From NCBI RefSeq assembly GCF_021698975.1, contig NZ_SSXA01000015.1, positions 1-61,168 of the forward strand: a DNA stretch of 61,168 bases. The letters run 5' to 3'. The first letter of the stretch is position 1. Every line of letters begins with the position of its first letter. Origin of the DNA: Blastococcus sp. KM273128 (GTDB lineage: Bacteria > Actinomycetota > Actinomycetes > Mycobacteriales > Geodermatophilaceae). The notes under the pieces are model-generated. The model worked only from the letters and a program-made list of their open reading frames with translations, ran no database searches and had not been told where the DNA came from. This document shows, one piece after another, positions 52,652-61,168 of the stretch. Position numbers and translations under genes: made by a program.

Positions 52652-54116
52652 ATGACCGCGGAACCGCAGGAACACCACCCCCGGCCGGTCGCCCGGCACG
52701 GCGTCGAGGCCGAGGCGGTGGAGGCCGGTTACCACCAAAAGCGGCAGCTGCGCACCGGCACCGCCGGCTGGGTGCTGCTGGCGGGTCTCGGTGTCGCCGC
52801 GGTCATCTCCGGTGACTACGCGGGCTGGAACTTCGGGCTGGCCGAGGGCGGCTTCGGCGGGCTGCTGATCGCCGTCGTCCTCATGGCGGTCATGTACTCG
52901 GCGATGGTGCTCGGGCTCGCCGAACTGGGCTCCGCGCTGCCGACGGCGGGGGGCGGCTACACCTTCGCCCGCCGCGCGCTGGGCCCGTGGGGCGGGTACG
53001 CGACCGGTGTCGCGGTGCTGATCGAGTACGCCATCGCACCCGCCCGCGATCGCCACCTTCATCGGCGCCTACGTGGAGTCGCTGGGCCTGTTCGGCATCA
53101 CCGACGGCTGGTGGGTGTACCTGGCGGTGTACGCCCTGTTCATCGGCATCCACCTGATGGGCGTCGGCGAGGCGCTCTCGGTCATGCTGGTCATCGCGGG
53201 CATCGCCGTCGCCGGCCTGGTCGTGTACCTGGCGGGGGCGATCCCGGCGTTCGACTCGTCGAACCTGCTCGACATCGCGCCCACCGTCGCCGCCGGCGCC
53301 TCGGACTTCCTGCCCTTCGGGCTGATGGGCATCTGGGCGGCGTTCCCGTTCGCCATCTGGTTCTTCCTGGCCGTCGAGTGCGTGCCGCTCGCCGCCGAGG
53401 AGGCCCGCGACCCCGCCCGGGCGATGCCCCGCGGCATCGTCGCGGCCATGGGCCTGCTGCTGGTGCTGGCGCTGCTCATGCTGGTCTTCACCGCGGGCGC
53501 CGGGGGCTCGGCGGCGATGTCGGCCAGCGGCAACCCGCCCGTGGAGGCGCTGGAGGTGGCCGGCTCGCCCTCGGCGCTGGTCACGGTGGTGAACTACGCC
53601 GGCCTCTTCGGCCTGGTGGCGAGCTTCTTCTCGATCATCTACGCCTACTCGCGGCAGACCTTCGCGCTCTCCCGCGCCGGGTACCTGCCGCGGGCGCTGT
53701 CGGTGACCAACGGCCGCAAGGCCCCGGTGCTGGCGCTGCTGGTGCCCGGCGCGATCGGCTTCGTCCTGTCGCTGACCGGCCAGGGCGCGATGCTGCTGAA
53801 CATGGCCGTCTTCGGCGCCACCGTCTCCTACGTGCTGATGATGGTCAGCCACATCGTGCTGCGCCGCCGAGAGCCCGGCCTGCACCGCCCCTACCGGACG
53901 CCGGGCGGCACGGCGACCACCGGCGTCGCGCTGGTGCTGGCCGCCGCGGCCGTCATCGCCACCTTCCTGGTCGACGAGGTCGCCGCGTTCTGGACGCTGG
54001 GCGCCTACGCCCCATTCCTCGGGTACTTCGCCGTCTACAGCCGCCACCACCTGGTGGCCTCGGCCCCCGAGGAGGAGTTCGAGCTGCTCGCCGCGGCCGA
54101 GGAGGAGGTGCGATGA
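52652..54116 (+). pseudogene. eat: Ethanolamine/amino-acid permease, frameshifted
   Basis: An APC-superfamily permease, first gene of the ethanolamine operon. The first part (MTAEPQEHHPRP ... ALGPWGGYATGVAVLIEYAIAPA) is in one frame up to about 53044, with four helices. The remainder (AIATFIGAYVESLGLFG ... ending at 54116) continues in another frame with the other eight. One extra C in the run around 53043-53045 explains the break; without it the protein would be 487 residues. The 3' end overlaps eutB by 4 bp (ATGA). The good state of eutB and eutC makes a sequencing error as likely as true decay. Confidence 0.85.
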
Positions 54117-55528
54117 CCGTCCGCAGCACCACGCTGGGCGGGCACACCTACGAGTTCGCGTCGCTCGCGGACCTGCTGGCCAAGGCGACGCCGGCCCGCT
54201 CCGGTGACGTGCTGGCCGGGTGCGCGGCGGGGTCCGCGGCCCAGCGGGTCGCCGCGCAGGTGGTGCTCGCCGACCTGCCCCTGGCGACCTTCCTGGAGGA
54301 ACAGGTCGTCGGCTACGACGAGGACGACGTCACCCGGCTGATCCTCGACACCCACGACCCGGTCGCCTTCGCGCCGGTGGCCGGGCTGACCGTGGGGGAG
54401 TTCCGGGACGAGCTGCTCACCTGGGCCGCGGAGGGCGACGAGACCGCGATCAGCTCGCTGGCCCGCGGCCTCACACCGGAGATGGTCGCCGCCACCTCGA
54501 AGCTGATGCGCAACGCCGACCTGGTCGCGGTCGGCCGGCGCGCCCGGGTGGTGACCGGCCTGCGCAGCACCCTGGGCCTGCCCGGGCGGCTGGCCTCCCG
54601 GCTGCAGCCCAACCACCCGACCGACGACCCGCTCGGGGTGACGGCGTCGATCGTCGACGGGCTGCTCCAGGGCTCCGGCGACGCGGTCATCGGCATCAAC
54701 CCCGCCACCGACTCCCCGGCGCGGACGGTGGCGCTGCTCGAGCTCGTCGACGCCGTGATCCGCCGCTACGAGATCCCCACCCAGTCGTGCGTGCTCGCCC
54801 ACGTGACCACCACGCTGCGCGCCCTGGAGCAGCGGGCGCCGGTGGACCTGGTGTTCCAGTCGGTCGCCGGCACCCAGGCGGCCAACCGCGGCTTCGGCGT
54901 GACGCTGGACCTGCTCGCCGAGGCCCGGGCGGGCGCGCTGGAGCTCGGCCGGGGCACGGTCGGCCGCAACGTCACGTACTTCGAGACGGGGCAGGGGTCG
55001 GCGCTGTCGGCCGACGCGCACCGGGGGATCGACGGGGTGCCGGTGGACCAGCAGACCCTGGAGTGCCGCGCCTACGCGGTGGCCCGGCACTTCGAGCCGC
55101 TGCTGGTGAACACCGTCGTCGGCTTCATCGGGCCGGAGTACCTCTACGACGGCAAGCAGGTGGTGCGGGCGGGGCTGGAGGACCACTTCTGCGGCAAGCT
55201 GCTCGGCCTGCCCATGGGCGTCGACGTCTGCTACACCAACCACGCCGAGGTCGACGCCGACGACACCGACACCCTCACCCTGCTGCTCGGCGCGGCCGGC
55301 TGCTCGTTCGTCATCGCCGTCCCCGGGTCCGACGACGTGATGCTGCACTACCAGTCGCTCTCGTTCTCCGACGTCCTCACCACCCGGCGGGTGCTCGGCC
55401 TGCGCCCGGCCCCGGAGTTCGAGGCGTGGCTGACCCGGATGGACCTCCTGGACGCCGACGGGCGGGTGCGCACGCTCGCCGCGGACGCCCCCGCGGCCAG
55501 GGCGCTGCTCGCGGCGGCCCGGCCGTGA
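54113..55528 (+). CDS. eutB: Ethanolamine ammonia-lyase large subunit
   Basis: The 471-residue catalytic subunit that, with EutC and adenosylcobalamin, converts ethanolamine to acetaldehyde and ammonia. Family stretches are clear: [98 protein letters not shown] and [20 protein letters not shown]. Length is normal. The ATG overlaps the permease stop and the EutC start overlaps its own stop, so the three genes form one coupled operon. Confidence 0.95.
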   Translation: MTVRSTTLGGHTYEFASLADLLAKATPARSGDVLAGCAAGSAAQRVAAQVVLADLPLATFLEEQVVGYDEDDVTRLILDTHDPVAFAPVAGLTVGEFRDELLTWAAEGDETAISSLARGLTPEMVAATSKLMRNADLVAVGRRARVVTGLRSTLGLPGRLASRLQPNHPTDDPLGVTASIVDGLLQGSGDAVIGINPATDSPARTVALLELVDAVIRRYEIPTQSCVLAHVTTTLRALEQRAPVDLVFQSVAGTQAANRGFGVTLDLLAEARAGALELGRGTVGRNVTYFETGQGSALSADAHRGIDGVPVDQQTLECRAYAVARHFEPLLVNTVVGFIGPEYLYDGKQVVRAGLEDHFCGKLLGLPMGVDVCYTNHAEVDADDTDTLTLLLGAAGCSFVIAVPGSDDVMLHYQSLSFSDVLTTRRVLGLRPAPEFEAWLTRMDLLDADGRVRTLAADAPAARALLAAARP

Positions 55529-56253
55529 CCGTCACCGGGAGCGACCCGTGGGCGGTGCTGCGGGCGGCGACCCGGGCCCGGGTGGCGCTGGGCCGGGCCG
55601 GCGACGGGCTGCCGACCGCCCGCGAGCTGGAGTTCCGGCTCGCCCACGCCGTCGCCCGCGACGCGGTGCACACGCCGCTGGATCCGGCGGTGGTGCGGGC
55701 CGGCCTCGACGGGGTGCCGGTGCTGGAGGTGCGGTCCGCGGCCGCCGACCGCGCCGAGTACCTGCAGCGCCCCGACCTCGGCCGGCGGCTGGCACCCGGG
55801 TGCACGCTGCCGCGGGACGGCGCCGACGTCGCGGTCGTGCTCGCCGACGGCCTCTCCCCGCGGGCGGTGCACGAGCACGGGGCGGCCCTGGCCAGGGCCC
55901 TGCTGGAGCGCCTGGACGGCTGGTCGGTCGGCCCGGTCGTCATCGCGACCCAGGCGCGGGTGGCGCTCGGCGACGAGATCGGCGCGCAGCTGGGGGCGCG
56001 GGTGGTGCTGGTGCTCATCGGCGAGCGCCCGGGCCTCTCCTCGGCGGACTCCCTCGGCGTCTACCTCACCTGGGACCCGCGGCCGGGCCGGGCCGACAGC
56101 GAGCGCAACTGCGTCTCGAACGTCCGGCCGCCGCACGGGCTGGGGTACGCCGAGGCGGCCGACGTGGTGGTGCGGCTGCTGGCGTCCGCCCGGGAGCTGG
56201 GCGCCTCCGGCGTCGCGCTCAAGGACGAGGGGCCGGCGCTCCCACCCGCCTAG
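55525..56253 (+). CDS. eutC: Ethanolamine ammonia-lyase small subunit
   Basis: The 242-residue small subunit. Conserved parts are [80 protein letters not shown] and [16 protein letters not shown]. The C-terminus is short, as in actinobacterial forms. GTG at 55525 overlaps eutB. Its TAG shares the palindrome CTAG (56250-56253) with the stop of the convergent phosphatase gene. No microcompartment genes are present, so metabolism is of the simple Eat/EutBC type. Confidence 0.94.
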   Translation: MTVTGSDPWAVLRAATRARVALGRAGDGLPTARELEFRLAHAVARDAVHTPLDPAVVRAGLDGVPVLEVRSAAADRAEYLQRPDLGRRLAPGCTLPRDGADVAVVLADGLSPRAVHEHGAALARALLERLDGWSVGPVVIATQARVALGDEIGAQLGARVVLVLIGERPGLSSADSLGVYLTWDPRPGRADSERNCVSNVRPPHGLGYAEAADVVVRLLASARELGASGVALKDEGPALPPA

Positions 56254-57599
56254 CCCTCCCGCCCGCCGGTGGGCCGCGCCTCGGGGATGTCGGGGGAGAG
56301 CTCGTCGTCGTGCGGGGGCTGCTTCCACTCGACCAGCAGCAGCGAGGCGTCGTCGCTGGTCCGCCCGTGCCGGGCGTCCATGAGGGCGTGCGAGAGGCGG
56401 CGCACCGTCTCGGGCACCCGCAGGCCGTCGGTGCTGCTCTGCTCCAGCACCTCGCGGAGCCGGTGCTCGCCGAACTGCTCGCCGTCGTCGAGGCGCTCCT
56501 CCACGACGCCGTCGGTGAAGAACAGGACCCGGTCCCCGGGCTGCAGCTGCACCTTCTCCACGCCGGGCTCGCCGGCGCCGAGGCCCAGCGGGCGGGCGGT
56601 GGGCCCGGGCAGCTCGTCGGCCACCCGGCCGTCGCGGACGAGCAGCGCCGCCGGGTGACCGGCGTTGACGTAGGTCAGCACGCCGTTGCGGGTGTCCAGC
56701 TGCCCGACGTGGGCGGTGGCGAACCGGCCCGGGTAGGCGGCCGCGACCACCCGGTCCATGTCCGCGCACAGCGGCGCCAGCTCCACGCCCGCGCGCCGGC
56801 CGTGGCGGTAGGCGGCGGTGACGACGGTCGACATCGTCGCGGCCTCCAGGCCGTGGCCCATGGCGTCGAAGACCGCGAGGTGCAGCGTGTGGTGGTCGTA
56901 GGCGTAGTCGAAGCAGTCGCCACCCACGTCGTAGGCCGGCTCGAGCACGCCGGCGAGGTCGAGCTCGGGGGTCTTCATCGACAGCGGCGGCAGGTTCTGC
57001 CACTGCAGCTGCGCGGCGAGGCTCATCGGCCGGGTGGTGCGCGTCTGGGCGAAGGCGTCGGTGTACTCGCTCTTGGTCACGACCAGGTCCGCGACCAGCC
57101 CGGCGAGCCGCTGGGCCAGCCGGCGGTCGTGCGCGTTGACCCGGTCCAGCGTGAAGGAGAGCACGCCGACCCGGTCGGAGCCGTCGAGCATCGGCAGGTG
57201 CAGCCGCACCGCGCCGCCGCCCTCGTCGGTCTCGACCGGCTCCTCGGTGGCGAAGGCCCGGCCGGCGGGGCTGCCGTCGATGGGCAGCACCTCCGCGTGA
57301 AGCCCGCGCCCGCGCAGCGGCTGGAGCGTGCGCTGGTCGTAGTCCTGGAGGTGGATGGCGACGTCGCGGCAGCCCAGGCCCGCGAGCTCCTGGGCCACCA
57401 GCGGGCCGACCAGCCGGGGCGGGATCAGGTGCGCCCGGTCGAGCAGCGAGCCGAGGACGCGCTCGCCGAGGCTCTCCTCGCGCACGGCGGTGTCGTCCCG
57501 GTCGCGGAACCCGGCCGTGGGGCCCTGCTCCTCGGCGTGCTGCTCCTCGGCGTGCTGGTCGTCGGCGTGCTGGTCGTCGGCGTGCTGGTCGTCGGCCAC
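56250..57599 (-). CDS. GAF-PP2C (SpoIIE) phosphatase
   Basis: A 449-residue cytoplasmic phosphatase. A GAF-like sensor region (about 45-205, [13 protein letters not shown] through [12 protein letters not shown]) is followed by a SpoIIE PP2C domain (about 225-430) with metal motifs VGGDCFDY and FDAMGHG, and [13 protein letters not shown] near the end. It is a regulator of an STAS/anti-sigma switch elsewhere, not obviously light-controlled. The N-terminus is uncertain: GTG 57599 starts in a repeated [10 protein letters not shown] stretch encoded by a 15-bp tandem repeat (57536-57597), and a 44-residue longer start at 57731 would overlap the next gene. Confidence 0.85.
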   Translation of the reverse strand: MADDQHADDQHADDQHAEEQHAEEQGPTAGFRDRDDTAVREESLGERVLGSLLDRAHLIPPRLVGPLVAQELAGLGCRDVAIHLQDYDQRTLQPLRGRGLHAEVLPIDGSPAGRAFATEEPVETDEGGGAVRLHLPMLDGSDRVGVLSFTLDRVNAHDRRLAQRLAGLVADLVVTKSEYTDAFAQTRTTRPMSLAAQLQWQNLPPLSMKTPELDLAGVLEPAYDVGGDCFDYAYDHHTLHLAVFDAMGHGLEAATMSTVVTAAYRHGRRAGVELAPLCADMDRVVAAAYPGRFATAHVGQLDTRNGVLTYVNAGHPAALLVRDGRVADELPGPTARPLGLGAGEPGVEKVQLQPGDRVLFFTDGVVEERLDDGEQFGEHRLREVLEQSSTDGLRVPETVRRLSHALMDARHGRTSDDASLLLVEWKQPPHDDELSPDIPEARPTGGREG

Positions 57600-57681
57600 C
57601 CCCGGTGCATGTGCGGGGTGGGCGGCGGCGAAACGTGGGCCGACGGGCCCGGCCGACCGGCGGCGGCCGGGCCGGGCGCGG

Positions 57682-58230
57682 TCAGCGGTTCCGGACGCCG
57701 GTGAGCACCTCGCCGGGGCGCTGCTGCTCACCGGCGTAGGAGCTGATCGCCACCAGGGTGCCGGTGAGGGCGGGGATGACCCACTGCAGCGTGTCCAGCT
57801 GCTGCTGGGCGGCGGCCAGGTCGGCGCGGGCGGCCTTGGTGAGCCGGCTGGGCCGGGTGCCGGACTTCGACGGCACCCCGCCCGCGTCCGACAGCCGCTG
57901 CCCCAGCACCCGGCTGTAGGCGGTGGCGCCGAGCGCCGCCACGGTGACGAGCGTCTTCAGCGTCGACATGCCGGCGACGCCCTGCTGGGCGGCCACGCGC
58001 TGCCGGTTCGCCCGCAGCTGCCCGACGCTCCCGACCAGGTGGGCGCCGATGGCGGCGGCGTTGACCGGGGTCCAGCGGTCCCAGCCGGCGTTGGCGACGC
58101 GCCCGGTGGCCCGGTCGTCCCCGGCCTCGCCCGCGGCGGCGTTGAGGGCGACGGCGTTGGCCAGGGTGCCGCCGAACCAGGCCGACAGGCCGAGGTCGTG
58201 CAGCGAGCGGGAGAGGGTGTTGCGCGCCAT
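57682..58230 (-). CDS. Membrane-associated conserved hypothetical protein
   Basis: A 182-residue protein (MARNTLSRSLHDLGLSAWFGGTLANAVALNAAAGEAGD...). Hydrophobic segments occur near residues 18-32, 57-70, 88-106 and 150-166, with a charged connector. I recognise the opening (HDLGLSAWFGGTLMGAVGLN type) as widespread in actinobacteria, but no function is known. It starts at 58230 with a GGAG site upstream and lies in tandem with the small protein at 58317. Confidence 0.75.
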   Translation of the reverse strand: MARNTLSRSLHDLGLSAWFGGTLANAVALNAAAGEAGDDRATGRVANAGWDRWTPVNAAAIGAHLVGSVGQLRANRQRVAAQQGVAGMSTLKTLVTVAALGATAYSRVLGQRLSDAGGVPSKSGTRPSRLTKAARADLAAAQQQLDTLQWVIPALTGTLVAISSYAGEQQRPGEVLTGVRNR

Positions 58231-58316
58231 GTCGGCTCCTCGGGGAGGGGGTGGTCGACCGTCCCTACCCCGGGCGCCCGGTGGCATGCCGGTCGCGCAC
58301 GACGGGTCCGCGTGGG

Positions 58317-58550
58317 TCAGGGGCGGCGCAGCAGCCGGGCCAGCCGGTGCTTCCGGCCCGCGGTGAGCTCGGCGGCGGGCGCCGGGGTCGGTGCCTCCGG
58401 CTCCGGGGCCGCCGCGGCCCGCTCGTGCAGCCGGGCGCGCACGTCGTCGGCGGTGTAGGCGCGGCGCTGCCGCTCGTTGCGGGCGAGCACCACACCGCCG
58501 GCGGTCACCCCCGCGAGGCCGGCCAGTCCGAGCAGCTTCCAGACGCGCAC
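58317..58550 (-). CDS. Small single-helix membrane protein
   Basis: A 77-residue protein. One N-terminal helix (WKLLGLAGLAGVTAGGVVLA) is followed by a basic segment (RNERQRRAYTADDVRARLHER) and a Pro/Ala-rich tail. The GTG at 58550 overlaps its own GGAGG site, so the true start may be a few codons later. It is divergent from the YiiX-like gene with only about 20 bp between. Confidence 0.6.
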   Translation of the reverse strand: MRVWKLLGLAGLAGVTAGGVVLARNERQRRAYTADDVRARLHERAAAAPEPEAPTPAPAAELTAGRKHRLARLLRRP

Positions 58551-58569
58551 CTCCGTAACGTAGCGGCCC

Positions 58570-59199
58570 GTGCCCGAACTCTCCCTGGACGCCGCGGTCG
58601 ACCTCACGCGCACCGGCGACGTCTGGGTCTTCCGCGGCCCCTCGCTGGCCGACCGCGCCATCCGCGCGCTGACCAACGCGCCGGTCAACCACGTCGGCAT
58701 GGCGGTCGTGCTGGAGGACCTGCCGCCGCTGCTGTGGCACGCCGAGCTGGGGAAGTCGCTGCCGGACGCGTGGAGCGGCACCCACCAGCGCGGGGTCCAG
58801 CTGCACGACCTGCGCGACGCCGTCCTCACCTGGCGCGGGCGGTACGGCCAGCGCGCCTGGCTGCGGCAGCTCGTCGGACCGGCCGAGGACGGCGGGGTGA
58901 CCCCCGCGATGGAGGACGCCGTGCTGCGGACGGTCGCCCGCCTCGACGGGCGGCCGTTCCCGACCACCCGCGGCCTCGTGCGCGGCTGGGTGAACGGCCG
59001 GCTGCGGCGGCACACCTCCGCGGAGACCGTCTTCTGCGCCGAGCTGGTCGCGGCCACCTACACCGCCATGGGCCTGCTGCCGGGCGACCGCCCCTTGAAC
59101 GCCTACGACCCGGGAAGCTTCTGGTCCGGCGACGACCTGCCGCTGCTGCAGGGCGCCCGCCTCGGCCCGGAGATCCCGGTGGACGTCCCGGCGGCCTGA
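58570..59199 (+). CDS. YiiX-like permuted NlpC/P60 cysteine hydrolase
   Basis: A 209-residue cytoplasmic protein with the YiiX/YebB pattern of a permuted papain-like hydrolase: TGDVWVFRGPSLADRAIRAL, the catalytic-type His in NAPVNHVGMAVVLEDL, and the catalytic-type Cys in TVFCAELVAATYTAMGLL. The middle holds RGRYGQRAWLRQLVG. Members are thought to cleave peptide or acyl bonds, but the substrate is unknown. GTG start at 58570. No signal peptide. Confidence 0.75.
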   Translation: MPELSLDAAVDLTRTGDVWVFRGPSLADRAIRALTNAPVNHVGMAVVLEDLPPLLWHAELGKSLPDAWSGTHQRGVQLHDLRDAVLTWRGRYGQRAWLRQLVGPAEDGGVTPAMEDAVLRTVARLDGRPFPTTRGLVRGWVNGRLRRHTSAETVFCAELVAATYTAMGLLPGDRPLNAYDPGSFWSGDDLPLLQGARLGPEIPVDVPAA

Positions 59200-59316
59200 C
59201 CCGCCGCGCCGACCGGCCACCGCCGGACCGCCCCCGCACCGCCCGCCCGGCAGCTCTCCGGTCCCACGCCCGCCGGTGCAGCGGGATGACCGACGAGCAG
59301 AGGAGGTGCCGGGGCA

Positions 59317-59452
59317 GTAGCGCTCTGCCCCGTGGGGGTGGGCAGAGCGCTACGGGTGGCGGAACCAATCGGTAGGGCGCCGGCTGGACCACCGGGTGGC
59401 CATGGGCCGGGGGAGTAGGGCTCTGCCCTGCGGGGGTGGGCAGCGGGCTACT
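59317..59452. repeat. Pair of palindromic repeats of the same family
   Basis: Hairpin 1: GTAGCGCTCTGCCC (59317-59330), loop CGTGGGGGT, GGGCAGAGCGCTAC (59340-59353), a perfect 14-bp stem. Hairpin 2: AGTAGGGCTCTGCCC (59414-59428), loop of 9, GGGCAGCGGGCTACT (59438-59452), with mismatches. They are inverted relative to the arrays (their loops read ACCCCCACG and ACCCCCGCA on the other strand) and are 98 bp apart, not 63. They lie between two convergent genes. Confidence 0.85.
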
Positions 59453-59464
59453 CCCGCCGACCCC

Positions 59465-61168
59465 TCAGCGGGCCGCCCGGACCGCCGTCTCCCCGAGGTC
59501 CAGCACCGTGTCGCCGGGGCGCTCGACGTCGTCGTCGTGGGTCACGCAGACCACGACCCGCCCGGCGAACGCCGCCCGCAGGTCGCGCACCAGCGCCGCG
59601 GCGGTCGGGGCGTCGAGGTGGGCGGTCGGCTCGTCGAGCAGCACGACGTCCCGGTCGGCCAGCAGGGCGCGCGCCGCGGCCAGGCGACGGCGCTCGCCAC
59701 CGGAGAGCGCCGTGCCGCCGGCGCCGACCGGGGTGTCCAGGCCGTCGGGCAGCGCCGCGACCAGCCCGGCCAGCCCGGTCGCGGCGAGGGCCGCGCGCAT
59801 CCGGGCCTCCCCGGCGGGCCCGGCCAGCTCGCCGCGCGGGGCGGCCACCGCCAGGTTGGCCCGGATGGACGAGGCGAAGACGTGCGCCTCCTGCGGCAGC
59901 CACGCCATGCGGGCGCGCAGGTCGTCGCCGCGGACCAGGTCGGCCGGGACGCCGTCGACGTCGTAGCTGCCCGCGCGGGGCCGCAGCGCGGCCATGAGCA
60001 CCGCCAGCAGCGTGGACTTGCCCGTGCCCGACGGCCCGCGGACCACCAGCCAGCCGTCCCCGGCCAGGGCGGTGGCGTCGAGCCCGCGCAGCACGTCCGG
60101 CCCACCGGGCCAGCCGGCGACCAGACCCTCGGCGCGCAGCGAGCGGACGCCGTCGGGAGCGGGCAGCGGGTCGGCGGGCTCGGCGGCGACCGGTGCGCTG
60201 AGGACGGCGTCGATGCGGGCCTGCGCGTCGGCGAGCGCGCCGCGGCGCTGCAGCGCGGCGACGAGCCCGGTCAGCGGCTCCACCAGCGCCAGCGGGGCCA
60301 GCGCGACCACGGCCAGCACGGGGCCGCTGAGCCCGCCGGCCCACGCCGCGAGGGTGCCGAGCACCGCGGCCGCCCCGGTGCCCAGCACGACCAGCCCGTT
60401 GCCCACGGCGGCGGCGCGGTCGCGGGTGCGGGCGTCCCCGGCCCGGCCGGCGGCGGCCGCGTGCAGGTCCTCGGCGGCCCGGCCGGCCAGCCCGTGGGCG
60501 CGCAGGTCGGCCAGCCCCTCGAGCAGGGTGGTGGTCTCCCGCAGCGCCGCGACCCGCGCGGTGCTCTCGGCGCGGGCTGCTGCGGCCCCCAGGCCGCGGT
60601 GCGCGAGCAGGACGGCCGCGACCGTCGCCGCCAGCACCGCCGCGACCACACCCGCGGCGGCGAGGTCCACCAGCGCGAGCACCGCGACGGTGGCGGTGGG
60701 CACGGCGGCGGCCACCAGCAGCGGGGGCCGCACCCGCACGGTGAGGTCCTGCACCGCGCCGACGTCGCCGACCACGCGGGCCAGCGCAGAACCGGGGGTG
60801 CGGTCGGCGGCGAGCCCCTGGGCGGCCAGCGCCTGCCAGACCCGCACCCGCAGGTCGGCGGCCCGGCGCAGCGCGACGTCGTGGGCGGAGAGGCGCTCAA
60901 GCCAGCGCAGCACGGCGCGGGCCAGGCCGAAGAAGCGGACACCGGCGGTCGCGACCAGCAGCGTGAGCACCGGGGGCATCTCGGCGGCCCGCACGATCAG
61001 CCAGCCCGAGGCCGCGGTCAGCGCGACCCCCGCCGCGGAGGAGAGCGCGCCGGCCAGCACCGCGCGGCGGAGCGCACGGCCGGTGCGGGCCGGCGCCGCC
61101 GACCCCGGGGCGGTGTGTGCACATTCCGCCGGAGGGGAGGTGGTCGCGGGCCCGGCGGGGGAGGCGGG
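59465..61168 (-). CDS. cydC: CydC-type thiol reductant ABC exporter, partial
   Basis: At least 567 codons, open to the window edge. The membrane part includes [55 protein letters not shown], the CydC signature, and the ATPase has Walker [10 protein letters not shown], signature [16 protein letters not shown], Walker [13 protein letters not shown] and H-loop THDD. CydDC exports cysteine/glutathione and is needed for cytochrome bd assembly. The start is off the right edge or at GTG 61060: no start codon lies in the 36 codons between, and the sequence there ([14 protein letters not shown]) looks coding. A CydDC fusion is possible. Confidence 0.88.
   Translation of the reverse strand, partial: PASPAGPATTSPPAECAHTAPGSAAPARTGRALRRAVLAGALSSAAGVALTAASGWLIVRAAEMPPVLTLLVATAGVRFFGLARAVLRWLERLSAHDVALRRAADLRVRVWQALAAQGLAADRTPGSALARVVGDVGAVQDLTVRVRPPLLVAAAVPTATVAVLALVDLAAAGVVAAVLAATVAAVLLAHRGLGAAAARAESTARVAALRETTTLLEGLADLRAHGLAGRAAEDLHAAAAGRAGDARTRDRAAAVGNGLVVLGTGAAAVLGTLAAWAGGLSGPVLAVVALAPLALVEPLTGLVAALQRRGALADAQARIDAVLSAPVAAEPADPLPAPDGVRSLRAEGLVAGWPGGPDVLRGLDATALAGDGWLVVRGPSGTGKSTLLAVLMAALRPRAGSYDVDGVPADLVRGDDLRARMAWLPQEAHVFASSIRANLAVAAPRGELAGPAGEARMRAALAATGLAGLVAALPDGLDTPVGAGGTALSGGERRRLAAARALLADRDVVLLDEPTAHLDAPTAAALVRDLRAAFAGRVVVCVTHDDDVERPGDTVLDLGETAVRAAR

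Overview
The DNA has very high GC content, almost no intergenic AT, many GTG starts and 4-bp ATGA/GTGA gene overlaps. Together with the gene families (SARP-type regulators, DUF2277, PGPGW membrane proteins, mycothiol-type actinobacterial context, a c-di-AMP riboswitch in front of an NlpC/P60 gene) this points to an actinobacterium. Geodermatophilaceae (Blastococcus, Geodermatophilus, Modestobacter) is my best guess, but there is no rRNA or tRNA here to confirm it. I see no prophage, integrase, transposase or plasmid gene; the window looks like ordinary chromosome. About 60 protein genes are supported, two of them broken by single-base frameshifts.

Layout. 0.2-10 kb: a membrane protein, a hemerythrin, a large SARP/AAA regulator, a NUDIX hydrolase, a diguanylate cyclase, two beta-propeller proteins (ScyD-like, SMP-30-like), and a Rieske/DUF2231 protein coupled to a second hemerythrin. 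10-12.4 kb: a secreted NlpC/P60 peptidase behind a c-di-AMP (ydaO) riboswitch, an XRE regulator, and a tandem array of 63-bp palindromic repeats. 12.4-17.8 kb: a single-chain acyl-CoA carboxylase, two tiny paralogous proteins flanking a voltage-sensor-like membrane protein, and a D-2-hydroxyacid dehydrogenase. 17.8-24 kb: an ABC-2 exporter divergent from a two-component system, threonine ammonia-lyase and a flavodoxin-like protein. 24-27.1 kb: a light-sensing partner-switching module (RsbW-like kinase, STAS antagonist, bacteriophytochrome fused to a PP2C phosphatase). 27.2-35.4 kb: a DUF3048 lipoprotein, a second 63-bp array, a dimeric alpha/beta-barrel protein and a 1973-residue SF1 helicase.

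35.8-41.6 kb: enoyl-CoA hydratase, small proteins, a helical ferritin-like protein behind nested inverted repeats, a frameshifted thioesterase, an LppU-like protein and a second channel-like protein with a degenerate filter. 41.7-49.3 kb: an iron-box-controlled FbpABC-type ferric ABC transporter, followed by a second iron box and a coupled aldolase-like/epimerase/glycosyltransferase operon, then a GT39-like membrane glycosyltransferase. 49.3-52.5 kb: acetyltransferase, small conserved proteins, a PIN-like protein, an SDR. 52.6-56.3 kb: ethanolamine use (frameshifted permease, eutB, eutC). 56.3-61.2 kb: a GAF-PP2C phosphatase, membrane proteins, a YiiX-like cysteine hydrolase and a CydC-type ABC exporter that runs off the edge.

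The least explained feature is a family of palindromes (CTCTGCCC, 9-nt loop, GGGCAGAG) at four loci. At two of them it forms four-unit arrays, both with exactly 63-bp period but with different spacers. Both arrays use the same inner/outer variation of the right arm.
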